The translations under genes were made by a program, and so were the position numbers. A stretch of DNA of 51,441 bases, taken from contig ONHF01000018.1 in NCBI GenBank assembly GCA_900317555.1, positions 1 through 51,441 of the forward strand. Reading direction: 5' to 3'. Numbering within the stretch: the stretch's first letter is position 1; each line of letters begins with the position of its first letter. The DNA is from an uncultured Lachnospiraceae bacterium. GTDB lineage: Bacteria; Bacillota; Clostridia; Lachnospirales; Lachnospiraceae. This document shows positions 35,456 to 43,734 of the stretch, piece after piece. The notes under the pieces were generated by a model. It was given only the letters and a program-made list of their open reading frames with translations, made no database searches and was not told the DNA's origin.

Positions 35456-37942
35456 TTACGATCTGAGCTCGATACCCAGATTTTCAAGTCCGTTCAGGAT
35501 CTTCTTCATCGCCTTGTCGACTTCTTCCGCCGTAAGAGTTGTGTCTTTATGACGGAATGTCATCGTGTAAGCCATGGACTTGTAACCTTCTTTGACCTGC
35601 GAGCCTTCGTAAATGTCGAACAGATGATATTCTTCAAGGATCCTGCCGCCCCGCTGTTCGATGACAGCTTCGATTTCACCTGCTGTCACATGCTTCGGAA
35701 CCAGCATGGAAATGTCTCTGCTCATTGCCGGGAACTTTGCGATGCCTTCAAAATGATGGGCAAAGCTTGCCATTTCGAGGACATTCTTCAGATCGATCTG
35801 CGCGACGTATACGCGGCCGCTCATACCGTAAGCCGCTGCCACGTCCGGATGAATCTCGCCCATAAAGCCGAGGACCCGGCCATCGATCAAAACATCTGCC
35901 TGTCTGCCCGGATGGAAGAAAGACAGAGAGCTTCTGCGGCACTCCATTTTCGACTTGATGCCGACAAAAGCAAGGAAGTCTTCCAGAACCCCTTTCAGAT
36001 CAAAGAAGTCGCCGTCCCCGTAAAAGCCGAGTGTAAACTGCGGGCGCTCGTCGGCATAGTCTGTCAGAGGGAGCTGTTTTGCGATATAAATCTTTCCAAG
36101 GTCAAAGAGCTTGACGTTTTTGTTGCGGCGGGCAAAGTTCGTACCAAGCGACGTCAGAATACCGTTCAGCATGGACGTACGCATCAGGGAATAATCTTCG
36201 CCGAGCGGATTGGAAATGCGGATCGCATTTCTCATCGGCGAATCTTCTTTGATCCGCAGCGTATCAAATACCTTCGGGCTCTCGAACGAGAAGGTCTCGG
36301 ATTCCGAATATCCGTAGTCCATCGCGATATCCCGCGCGCCGTCCTGCAGATGCATCATCGGTGTAAGTCCGCCGATTGTCGCGCTGCTCCTGGGGAGTGT
36401 GGACGGTACTTTATCGTAACCATCGAACCGTGCGCACTCTTCGGCAAGATCGCACATCTGCTTCAGATCTTGCCGGAAAGACGGAATGACCAGCTCATTT
36501 GCCGCCTCGTCATAGACCAGCTCTTCCTTGCGGAAGATGTCCAGCATATGCTCTCTTGTATAAGAAGTTCCGAGGTACGCATTGATCTTCTCCGGCTCAA
36601 ACGGAATTCTGCGCAGCTGCGGAAGCTCCTCGTGCACATCCACATATGTTTTCGCGACAGTGCCGCAGCCGAGTTCTTCCATCAGCTGGCAGGCGCGGTC
36701 CATGGCAGCCAGCGCGTTATACGGATCCAGTCCTTTCTCGAAAATTGCGGAAGCGTCCGTGCGCATGCCGATTCTCTTCGAGGATTTGCGGATATTTGTT
36801 CCGTTGAATGTTGCGGCCTCGAAAAGCACTGTTTTGACGCTGTCCGTGATCATCGAATCCTGGCCGCCCATGATGCCGGCGATGCCGACATACCGGTCCG
36901 CGTCGCTGATCATAAGGACGTTGGAATCAAGCTTTCTCTCCTGCCCGTCCAGTGTTGTGAAGGTTTCTCCGTCAGAAGCTCTCTTTACGATGATCTTTCC
37001 GCCGTGAATCTTGTCAAAATCGTACGCATGCATCGGCTGGCCATACTCCATCATGACAAAGTTCGTGATGTCGACCAGATTGTTGATCGGGCGGATACCG
37101 AAGTTCGCAAGGCGTCTCTGCATCCAGCGCGGGGACGGCGCGATTTTGACGTCCGTGCAGATCGCCGCGACATATCTCGTGCAGAGATCCTTCGCCTCAA
37201 TATCGACAGTGACGCAGTCTTTTGTGTCTTTCGGGCCTTCATGTTTTACCATAACCTGCGGCGCGCGGAACGGCTTGTCAAAGGTTACTGCCGCTTCCCG
37301 CGCGATGCCGAGCATGCTGTAGCAGTCCACGCGGTTCGAAGTAATTTCATACTCGAAATTTGTATCGTGAAGTCCCAGTGCCTCGATTGCATCGCTTCCA
37401 AGCGGCAGGTCTTTCGCCTGATCCTCCGGGAAAATATAGATGCCGTCATTGGTCGATCCGGGATACATGGATTCGTCGGAGCCGAGCTCGGTAATGCCGC
37501 ACATCATGCCGACAGAGGCAAGGCCTCTCATTTTGCCGGCTTTGATCGGGATGCCGCCCTCGGGAAGCGGACTGCCGTCATGCCCGCCAGCGACTCTGCC
37601 GCCGTTTAAGCAGACCGGTACGACCGCGCCCTTTACAAGGTTCTGCGCCGATGTGCAGATCTGGATGCAGTACGGAAGTTTCCCGTCCTGTCCGTCGGTC
37701 TCCTTTGTGTAATTTCCTTCATAGGCTTTTCCGATGTTGACTTCGCAGACCCAGAGATGTTCCGCGTCCGGATGCTTCTCAATGCTTTCTACCCTGCCGA
37801 CGACGATCTTCTCGCAGTTCTTGTCAAGACGCTCCCAGCTTTCGACTTTGGTTCCGGAGAGTGTCATTTTGTCATAGTATTCTTTATCCGTGCATTCCAG
37901 TTCAGGAACGTAATCCTTGATCCATGAAAGTGGTGTGTTCAT
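35456..37942 (-). CDS. pheT: Phenylalanyl-tRNA synthetase beta subunit
   Basis: The protein has 828 residues, full length for the bacterial beta chain. It shows an N-terminal EMAP-like tRNA-binding domain (about 40-155, VVGRVESIEKHPDAEHLWVCEV), the B3/B4 editing domain, the B5 domain and a C-terminal ferredoxin-fold anticodon-binding domain (about 735-828, FPAMSRDISMLVP). It forms the alpha2-beta2 enzyme with PheS, encoded 54 bases upstream. GAGGAG precedes the ATG. Controlled by the T-box upstream of pheS. Confidence 0.97.
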   Translation of the reverse strand: MNTPLSWIKDYVPELECTDKEYYDKMTLSGTKVESWERLDKNCEKIVVGRVESIEKHPDAEHLWVCEVNIGKAYEGNYTKETDGQDGKLPYCIQICTSAQNLVKGAVVPVCLNGGRVAGGHDGSPLPEGGIPIKAGKMRGLASVGMMCGITELGSDESMYPGSTNDGIYIFPEDQAKDLPLGSDAIEALGLHDTNFEYEITSNRVDCYSMLGIAREAAVTFDKPFRAPQVMVKHEGPKDTKDCVTVDIEAKDLCTRYVAAICTDVKIAPSPRWMQRRLANFGIRPINNLVDITNFVMMEYGQPMHAYDFDKIHGGKIIVKRASDGETFTTLDGQERKLDSNVLMISDADRYVGIAGIMGGQDSMITDSVKTVLFEAATFNGTNIRKSSKRIGMRTDASAIFEKGLDPYNALAAMDRACQLMEELGCGTVAKTYVDVHEELPQLRRIPFEPEKINAYLGTSYTREHMLDIFRKEELVYDEAANELVIPSFRQDLKQMCDLAEECARFDGYDKVPSTLPRSSATIGGLTPMMHLQDGARDIAMDYGYSESETFSFESPKVFDTLRIKEDSPMRNAIRISNPLGEDYSLMRTSMLNGILTSLGTNFARRNKNVKLFDLGKIYIAKQLPLTDYADERPQFTLGFYGDGDFFDLKGVLEDFLAFVGIKSKMECRRSSLSFFHPGRQADVLIDGRVLGFMGEIHPDVAAAYGMSGRVYVAQIDLKNVLEMASFAHHFEGIAKFPAMSRDISMLVPKHVTAGEIEAVIEQRGGRILEEYHLFDIYEGSQVKEGYKSMAYTMTFRHKDTTLTAEEVDKAMKKILNGLENLGIELRS

Positions 37943-37996
37943 TTTGTCTCCTCTTTCTTCTGTTAATCCGCCAAAACAATGCCTTCCGTAAGCTCA

Positions 37997-39019
37997 TCAG
38001 AACTGGTTGATGAAGCGGACATCATTCTCATACAGAAGACGCATATCATCAATTTCGTATTTCAGAAGGGCGATACGTTCCAGGCCGATGCCGAAAGCGA
38101 ATCCGGAATACTCCTCCGGGTCAATATGGCACATCTCAAGTACATGCGGGTGGACCATGCCGCAGCCCAGGATCTCGATCCAGCCTTCTCCTTTGCAGAA
38201 GCTGCAGCCCTTACCGCCGCACTTGAAGCAGGAAATGTCCATTTCCGCGGACGGCTCCGTGAACGGGAAGTGGTGCGGACGGAAACGGACCTGCGTCTTT
38301 TCGCCGAAGACTCCCTTCGCGAATTCTGCCAGCGTTCCCTTTAAATCCGCAAATGTGATGCCTTTGTCGACGACGAGGCCTTCCACCTGATGGAAAACAG
38401 GCGAATGCGTAGCATCCACCTCGTCCGCGCGGTAAACGCGGCCCGGTGCGATCATGCGGATCGGGATCCTGCCCTTTTCCATTTCGTGAATCTGAACGCC
38501 GGATGTTTGTGTGCGCAGAAGCATGTCTCCGTTGATGTAGAAAGTATCCTGTTCATCCTTTGCGGGGTGATCCGCGGGGATGTTCAGCGCCTCGAAGTTG
38601 TAGTAGTCTTTCTCGACTTCCGGTCCGTCGACAACTTCATATCCCATGCCGATGAAGATATCTTCTATTTCGCGAAGAGCAACTGTATTGGGATGCAGAT
38701 GGCCTCTCTTCATCCTTCTGGAAGGAAGTGTCACATCGATCGTCTCGGATGCAAGACGCAGCTCCTGCGCTTTCTCTTCTATCTCTTTCTGCGCTTCTTC
38801 GAGCCTGGTCTCGATTTTCGCGCGGACATCATTGACCATCTGTCCGACCTTCGGGCGGTCTTCCTTGGAAACGTCCTTCATGCCGCGCAGGATTCCGGTC
38901 AGCGCGCCTTTCTTTCCGAGAATATCCACGCGGATGCGGTTAATGTCCTCTGAAGTCTTCGCGTTTTCCAGCGCTTCTTTTGCCTGAAGTCTGATCTTCT
39001 CAAGATCTTCCTGAATCAT
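37997..39019 (-). CDS. pheS: Phenylalanyl-tRNA synthetase alpha subunit
   Basis: The catalytic subunit has 340 residues. An N-terminal coiled-coil (about 1-85) is followed by the class II core, with motif 2 ([20 protein letters not shown]) and motif 3 ([16 protein letters not shown]). An insertion with four Cys ([12 protein letters not shown]) looks like a zinc ribbon. AGGAGG lies 5 bases before ATG 39019; the extra frame up to 39163 lies in the leader and is not used. It is transcribed from a strong promoter through a T-box leader. Confidence 0.97.
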   Translation of the reverse strand: MIQEDLEKIRLQAKEALENAKTSEDINRIRVDILGKKGALTGILRGMKDVSKEDRPKVGQMVNDVRAKIETRLEEAQKEIEEKAQELRLASETIDVTLPSRRMKRGHLHPNTVALREIEDIFIGMGYEVVDGPEVEKDYYNFEALNIPADHPAKDEQDTFYINGDMLLRTQTSGVQIHEMEKGRIPIRMIAPGRVYRADEVDATHSPVFHQVEGLVVDKGITFADLKGTLAEFAKGVFGEKTQVRFRPHHFPFTEPSAEMDISCFKCGGKGCSFCKGEGWIEILGCGMVHPHVLEMCHIDPEEYSGFAFGIGLERIALLKYEIDDMRLLYENDVRFINQF

Positions 39020-39053
39020 AATTCCTCCTCTTTCTGTGGGGCTTTGCACGTGC

Positions 39054-39146
39054 GCCGGCATTTCTGCCGGCGGTGTGGCCGGCTGCGCCGGCATTGCCGA
39101 TGACAGCCGGGCCGGTTGGCCGCAGCCGCGCGGCGCGCGGCTGCGG
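39054..39146 (-). repeat. Extra GC-rich hairpins between the T-box terminator and pheS
   Basis: Arms 39120-39131 and 39135-39146 are a perfect 12-base inverted repeat with a 3-base loop. A second hairpin has arms 39054-39060 and 39065-39071. Both lie in the leader before the pheS ribosome site and lack T-runs, so they are not ordinary terminators. Confidence 0.7.
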
Positions 39147-39165
39147 TGTCGGCGGGAATGCACGT

Positions 39166-39203
39166 AAAAAAGCCCCGCCCCTGCTTCTGTTCAGGGACGA
39201 AGC
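39166..39203 (-). terminator. T-box regulatory terminator
   Basis: Reading the minus strand, 39203-39192 and 39183-39172 pair over 12 bases (with some G-U pairs) around an 8-base loop, followed by TTTTTT at 39171-39166. The placement right after the T-box core makes it the conditional terminator of pheST. Confidence 0.9.
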
Positions 39204-39477
39204 TTATTCTCTGCTCCGCGGTACCACCCGTATTCCGTCATAGACGGCACTTCATTCATACCTGTAACGCCGGCTCTGCGGATCAAACTACTGGTTCGGT
39301 CTGCCTGCCGCTGCAATTTAAAGGCAGCTGCAGAATACCAAATGTTCTTTTGACCTGCTCGGGAGTGAATTCATGCGGCCCGTTCAGGAAGTCTTTCAGC
39401 CGGTGAACTTCCTCTCTGTTGTTCCGGGTACCGGATGTCTGTCTCCGTCAATGCATTTGTTGAAATTTTGAAAATCT
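39166..39477 (-). promoter_or_regulatory. T-box riboswitch (phenylalanine) controlling pheST
   Basis: The conserved T-box core GGGTGGTACCGCG lies at 39229-39217 on the minus strand. Upstream, in the Stem I region, the sequence GAATTCACT offers the codon TTC (39369-39367) in the expected specifier position, matching phenylalanine. The core is followed by a long terminator hairpin. Uncharged tRNA-Phe would stabilise the antiterminator and allow pheST transcription. The start near 39477 is predicted from the promoter at 39484-39513. Confidence 0.93.
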
Positions 39478-39483
39478 GCATGA

Positions 39484-39513
39484 ATTATAGGGCGGAAGCA
39501 GGGGAAACGTCAA
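39484..39513 (-). promoter_or_regulatory. Sigma-A type promoter of the pheST operon
   Basis: On the minus strand, TTGACG (39513-39508) and a perfect TATAAT (39489-39484) are separated by 18 bases. This is the best promoter match in the window and starts the T-box leader. Confidence 0.85.
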
Positions 39514-39554
39514 GTGGGACGAGGTGGAAACTGCCGCGGCGTGGAAAGAAGAAG

Positions 39555-39614
39555 CGGTCGCGGCGGATATCAGAAGCGCGGCATGAATGAACTGTCGGTC
39601 GCGGCGGATATCAG
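39555..39614. repeat. 19-base direct repeat in noncoding DNA
   Basis: Bases 39555-39573 and 39596-39614 are identical (CGGTCGCGG...GATATCAG), 41 bases apart. They lie between the pheST promoter and the candidate RNA; no gene is supported here. Confidence 0.8.
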
Positions 39615-39662
39615 GCCCCGGCACAAGCTTGTCAATGCTTTTGCAGAATCAGTAAATGGAGT

Positions 39663-39714
39663 TTCTATGCAGTATGGCATATGGGGCCGTTTTTGCATAG
39701 ATATTCCAAGACAT
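39663..39714. repeat. 52-base palindromic element, copy 1
   Basis: TTCTATGCA (39663-39671) and TGCATAGAT (39694-39702) form inverted arms, and AAGACAT ends the element at 39714. The arrangement matches copy 2 at 51011-51062 in order and spacing; the interior differs. Confidence 0.7.
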
Positions 39715-39732
39715 CCTGGGCAAAACCATCCG

Positions 39733-39770
39733 AAAATAAAAAATCCGGTACAGGCCGCCGCCTGCACCGG
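39733..39770 (-). terminator. Rho-independent terminator in the 39.7-kb noncoding region
   Basis: Arms 39770-39760 and 39755-39745 (11 pairs, one G-U) enclose a 4-base loop and are followed on the minus strand by A-TTTTTT-A-TTTT. It would end transcription from the GT-C gene upstream or from the candidate RNA next to it. Confidence 0.85.
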
Positions 39771-39786
39771 TTCTCATCTCCTATTG

Positions 39787-39850
39787 ACCTGTCCTCCCCC
39801 TGCCAGTTGACTCCTAGCCTCAAGCCAGGTGGGGGTCCGCAGAACAGTTT
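39787..39850 (-). ncRNA. Candidate structured RNA upstream of a terminator
   Basis: Nested pairings are visible: 39842-39847 with 39789-39794 (one G-U), 39831-39835 with 39796-39800, and a hairpin 39824-39829 with 39813-39818 (one G-U). The intrinsic terminator at 39733-39770 follows directly. No coding frame with a ribosome site covers it. I cannot match it to SRP RNA, 6S RNA, tmRNA or a known riboswitch class from memory. It could be a small RNA or just the 3' untranslated end of the upstream gene. Confidence 0.4.
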
Positions 39851-40021
39851 TTGCCTTCCCCTGACCATTGCCGCGGCCGGAGCCGCTGCCGAGGGCGTGA
39901 CAGCTGCTGAAACAATTTAGAACTCCCGTTTAAAGTATTTGTAGGATCAAATAAAGCAAAAGGATTTCAGGCAATTCGAGTATAGCAAATCATTTCCCGC
40001 GATACAACCTGCTCCGAAATT

Positions 40022-41923
40022 TCAATATATTCTGTATTTTTTCCACATCTGTTTTGTGTCCAGCAGGACAGCCTCATGCTTCGCTTCCACTGCTTTCTCA
40101 AGATTGTGCAGAATCTGATCCGCGTTATCCGAATCCGCGATGTACGCAGTCAGTCCTTCCTCTGACTTCGGCAGGACATCATCCAGCGGCGCCGTGTTGC
40201 TTTCATCTATACAGAAAAACCTGCGATAAGTCAGCAGCTCATTGCTCAGAAAATAAATATGTGATGTGTTCGCCGGATTATAGGCTACGACAACTGTTTC
40301 CTCCGCATGTTCCTTTGCATAGGCCATTCGATGCCGGTCCTCCGGATACAGGAACTGAACTTTTCCTGCAGACAGCCCCGCCGAATCTGTCACAAGAAGA
40401 ATACTTCCCAGCAGAAGGGCTGCCAGCCGCTGCGATATTCCGGCCGGCCGCGGCGCTGCTCCGCTTGCCGCCGCATGCTTCGTAATCAGCCGGAACGGCG
40501 GCAGCAGGATCAGAAACAGCAGCAAAGGACACAAGTTTATCACGTACCGGATGGAGCTGGCTCCCAGAATCAGCGCAGTCTTCGACACAACAAGAAAAGA
40601 GGCTGCAGTACTGACAAGCAGTATCGCATACTCAGAATGATATAAAGAAAGTTCTCTTGCGTTCAGGGCGGCAGGCGTATTATCACCGGCCGGTTTCCTG
40701 AAGCGCTCTCTCCTGTACCGTAAAACCCATGCGGTAATCGCGGGGATCAGGACACAGACAGCCGCTGCAAGCAGAAACCAGCCAAGCTTTCCTGCAAACA
40801 GTTGGTCGTTAATCAGGCCTAGAAATGTTTTCCATCGATCCAGCGTGTTGGAAGGATCGATAAACTCGGTCTGCGCCTCCCTGCCGCGGTATCCATGGAA
40901 AATCTGCGACAGACTCGCCGGATAATACAACACGCCGGCGGCAAGAGCCAGAAGCTGCGCGAGCGCATATTCTCCGCAGGTCTTCAAACGCTGTTCACCC
41001 TTACTATGAGTGAGCGCATACAATTCAAAACAAACCCCTTCGAAGAATAAGATGATCAGATAGTAATACTGGGTCAGAAAGCCGCAGAAGGTGCAGAGCG
41101 CCATAAGCGCGAGCAGCACGGTGGTCCTGTGCTGCCGCATCCGTTGCAGGCGCACGGGCGTTTGCCGCCGTGGCCGGCTTTCCGGCGTCCCGCCGGGCCG
41201 CTTCGTCGCGCAAAAAGACTTTCCGGCGCCGCCGCGCGGCTCGCTTCTGAACTTCATGTTGCTCCGGTATGCCGCAGTCGCCGGCGCCTCCGGCAGAGAA
41301 CACCGCCCGCCCGCGGCCGGCCCGGACATCTCCTCCATAAGCAGGACCAGAAGCAGCAGCTGCAGCAACGTCCAGACGATCAGCCACTGATACATTCTGA
41401 TAAACATGACAGCGGAAAACGCGACGGGTGAAAAGCCCCACGCCGCGGTAATCATCAGTGAAAACGCACGTGAGCCGGATAGATGGTACGAAAGCGCGGC
41501 GAGAATCAGCTGCGCGAAGAAAAAACCGATAAAGTTTACGGCAAGCCCCTGCCATTTGCTGAACACGCCGGGTGTAAGATAACACGCAGTGCGAAGCGCA
41601 TAGTAATAAAGCGGCGGGTGGACGTCCCAGCTTTGTACTGTTTTGACGAGGGCAAGGTCAAGACTTTCCCCCGGCAGCGCGATAAATTCTTTCCGCAGAT
41701 CGCCGGAGTCCACCCACGTGCGGTCCGAAAGGTAAAGTCCGGTGCTGCGGTTCGTTGAGTAATACGAGTAGTATTCATCTTCATGCATTCCGAATTTACG
41801 CGTACCGCAGTATCCCATTGACAGCAGCTGCAGGGCTATGATCAGAAAAAGAAGTGCCGCGGCTGCCCCGCGGACACTTCTTTTTCTGCCTGTTAAATGC
41901 GTGCGCACTGCTCTTCGAGCCAT
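40022..41923 (-). CDS. GT-C type membrane glycosyltransferase (ArnT/PMT-like)
   Basis: The protein has 633 residues and about ten to twelve spans. The first external loop holds the acidic motif HEDEYYSYYS, and SWDVHPPLYYYAL gives the HPPL motif; both are typical of GT-C enzymes that use polyprenyl-phosphate sugars outside the membrane. Residues about 200-265 are an Arg/Pro/Gly-rich cytoplasmic insertion coded by very GC-rich DNA. The start at 41923 overlaps the M24 peptidase gene by 31 bases, but GAGAGG 7 bases upstream supports it. The acceptor is unknown. Confidence 0.82.
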   Translation of the reverse strand: MARRAVRTHLTGRKRSVRGAAAALLFLIIALQLLSMGYCGTRKFGMHEDEYYSYYSTNRSTGLYLSDRTWVDSGDLRKEFIALPGESLDLALVKTVQSWDVHPPLYYYALRTACYLTPGVFSKWQGLAVNFIGFFFAQLILAALSYHLSGSRAFSLMITAAWGFSPVAFSAVMFIRMYQWLIVWTLLQLLLLVLLMEEMSGPAAGGRCSLPEAPATAAYRSNMKFRSEPRGGAGKSFCATKRPGGTPESRPRRQTPVRLQRMRQHRTTVLLALMALCTFCGFLTQYYYLIILFFEGVCFELYALTHSKGEQRLKTCGEYALAQLLALAAGVLYYPASLSQIFHGYRGREAQTEFIDPSNTLDRWKTFLGLINDQLFAGKLGWFLLAAAVCVLIPAITAWVLRYRRERFRKPAGDNTPAALNARELSLYHSEYAILLVSTAASFLVVSKTALILGASSIRYVINLCPLLLFLILLPPFRLITKHAAASGAAPRPAGISQRLAALLLGSILLVTDSAGLSAGKVQFLYPEDRHRMAYAKEHAEETVVVAYNPANTSHIYFLSNELLTYRRFFCIDESNTAPLDDVLPKSEEGLTAYIADSDNADQILHNLEKAVEAKHEAVLLDTKQMWKKYRIY

Positions 41924-43722
41924 GCTTTTTCCTCTCCGTCAAGAAACGGCGCAATCTTTTCCAGAACCTGCGCATTATAGGCATTCAGCAGCGCGAGAAG
42001 CTCCCCGGAAAGATAAGCCGGATCAATCAGATCGCGGTCAAACGGAACATAAGTCAGCGGCTCAAAGCCGTAGAACTCGCCGTCTTCGGTCGTCCTTTCA
42101 TGGACGCACAGAAGAATCGTCTCGATACGGATACCGTACTTACCTGACTTGTAGACACCCGGCTCATCGGAAACAACCATGCCCGGTGCAAACGCTGTCA
42201 TATCGGCGGCGTCTCTTTTTCTGTAGCGGATGCTTTGCGGGCCTTCATGTACGTTCAGAAGGTAGCCGATTCCGTGGCCGGTTCCGCATTTATAATCCAT
42301 ACCCTCGCGCCACATCGGCTCCCGCGCCATGATATCAAGCGTGATGCCGGAGCTGCCCGCGAGGAATTTCGTATCCATCAGCTGCAGCATGCTGGCTGCA
42401 GTCAGCGTATAACTCTTCTTCATGTCATCTGTCACAGGACCGAGAGCCATTGTCCGTGTGACATCGGTTGTGCCGCGCATATACTGTCCGCCGGAATCGA
42501 CAAGCAGCATACCTTCGGGCTTCACTTCCGCGCCCTCCCCTTTCGGTTCATAGTGCATCATCGCCGCGTTTTCACCGTAAGCGGAAATCGTGGGGAAGCT
42601 CAGTTCGACATAATCCTTGATCTTTGCGCGAAGACCATCCAGATGCGCGGCCGCGCTGCCTTCCGTCATTTTCTCCCTGCCGACCGTCTTCTTCAGCCAG
42701 TAAATAAATTTGGTAACGGCCGCCGAATCTTCAATATAGATCTCCTTGAAGTTGCGGATCTCCGTTTCGTTCTTGACCGCTTTCATGTAATCGACAGGAC
42801 TGTTGACCGGGATCATAAGGAGCGAAGCATCCGCGCCCCCGGCTGTCATCGCTTCGCGGATTGTACGGCAGGTCTGATATCCTGTAAATGCAGGGTCATA
42901 CAGTACCGGTCCGTCATAGACAACACGTGTTCTCAAGAACTCATCGAAAGCAACATAATGACAGATAACGAGGCCGATTCCCTTCGCGTACTCCCTAAGC
43001 TCGTCGGTCACTTCGCTGTCCTGAATGAACAGAAATGCTTCATCCGGCGTGACAAACGTATAGGAGAGCGCCACCGGGCTGCAGATAACGTCATTGCCGC
43101 GGATATTGTAGAGCCACATGATCTCGTCAAGCTTGCTGCTGACATAAAACTTCGCTCCCTTTTCGTCCATGACCGCGCGCAGGCGCGAAAGCTTGGATGC
43201 CGCGGTTTCGCCGGCATACTTTTCCGCATCCAGAAGAAAAACAGGATGCGAAGGAAGCACCGGCCTGTCACTCCATACCTCTTCCGCAAGATCCTTATCC
43301 GAGCGGATCTTCACATGCTTTCCGGAAAGGAGCCTTGCAATTTCTCTTCCCTGCGCTTCGTTTACACACCTGCCATCGAAGCCGAGGGTTTCACCGTCCC
43401 GCATTGTTTTGCGGAGAAATTCGTGCAGTGTCGGCACGCCCGGCTCTCCCATGCGCTGCTCGATAATGCCGCTTCCCTCCAGCTCATGCTCTGCCTGGAT
43501 GAAGAACCTGCCATCCACCCACAGGTCCGCCTCGTCTTTTGTAACGACAAGCGTTGCATTTTCCCCTGTGAATCCTGAAAAATACTCTCTGACCTTGAAA
43601 TAGTCCGCTACGTACTCACTGCCATGAAAATCCGCGGTCGGAATCATGTAGACATCAATGCCGTTTTTTTCCATGGCTTTTCGAAGCGCGTCCAGTCTGG
43701 ACACGCAGACATTCTGTGCCAT
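41893..43722 (-). CDS. M24B family Xaa-Pro aminopeptidase
   Basis: The protein has 609 residues with two creatinase-like N-terminal domains (about 1-310) and a C-terminal pita-bread catalytic domain. Metal ligands fall in LLVDSGGQYMRGTTDVTRT, GTGHGIGYLLNVHEGP, SDEPGVYKSGKYGIRIE and the preceding glutamate motifs. It removes N-terminal residues before proline in the cytoplasm. AGGAGG lies about 7 bases before the ATG; citrate synthase ends 12 bases upstream. Confidence 0.94.
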   Translation of the reverse strand: MAQNVCVSRLDALRKAMEKNGIDVYMIPTADFHGSEYVADYFKVREYFSGFTGENATLVVTKDEADLWVDGRFFIQAEHELEGSGIIEQRMGEPGVPTLHEFLRKTMRDGETLGFDGRCVNEAQGREIARLLSGKHVKIRSDKDLAEEVWSDRPVLPSHPVFLLDAEKYAGETAASKLSRLRAVMDEKGAKFYVSSKLDEIMWLYNIRGNDVICSPVALSYTFVTPDEAFLFIQDSEVTDELREYAKGIGLVICHYVAFDEFLRTRVVYDGPVLYDPAFTGYQTCRTIREAMTAGGADASLLMIPVNSPVDYMKAVKNETEIRNFKEIYIEDSAAVTKFIYWLKKTVGREKMTEGSAAAHLDGLRAKIKDYVELSFPTISAYGENAAMMHYEPKGEGAEVKPEGMLLVDSGGQYMRGTTDVTRTMALGPVTDDMKKSYTLTAASMLQLMDTKFLAGSSGITLDIMAREPMWREGMDYKCGTGHGIGYLLNVHEGPQSIRYRKRDAADMTAFAPGMVVSDEPGVYKSGKYGIRIETILLCVHERTTEDGEFYGFEPLTYVPFDRDLIDPAYLSGELLALLNAYNAQVLEKIAPFLDGEEKAWLEEQCARI

Positions 43723-43734
43723 TTTCGTTTCCTC

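Noticed and set aside
35549-37609. 686-codon open frame antisense to pheT
   Set aside because: It is a complementary shadow of a certain gene; it has no family match and no ribosome site.
39020-39163. Longer N-terminus for PheS
   Set aside because: The extra codons lie in the T-box leader and its hairpins; ATG 39019 has AGGAGG.
39570-39868. Small open frames in the noncoding region before pheST
   Set aside because: No ribosome sites, no family resemblance, and they overlap the terminator and palindromic repeat.
42235-43578. 447-codon open frame antisense to the M24 aminopeptidase gene
   Set aside because: Shadow frame; the metal-site motifs confirm the minus-strand gene.
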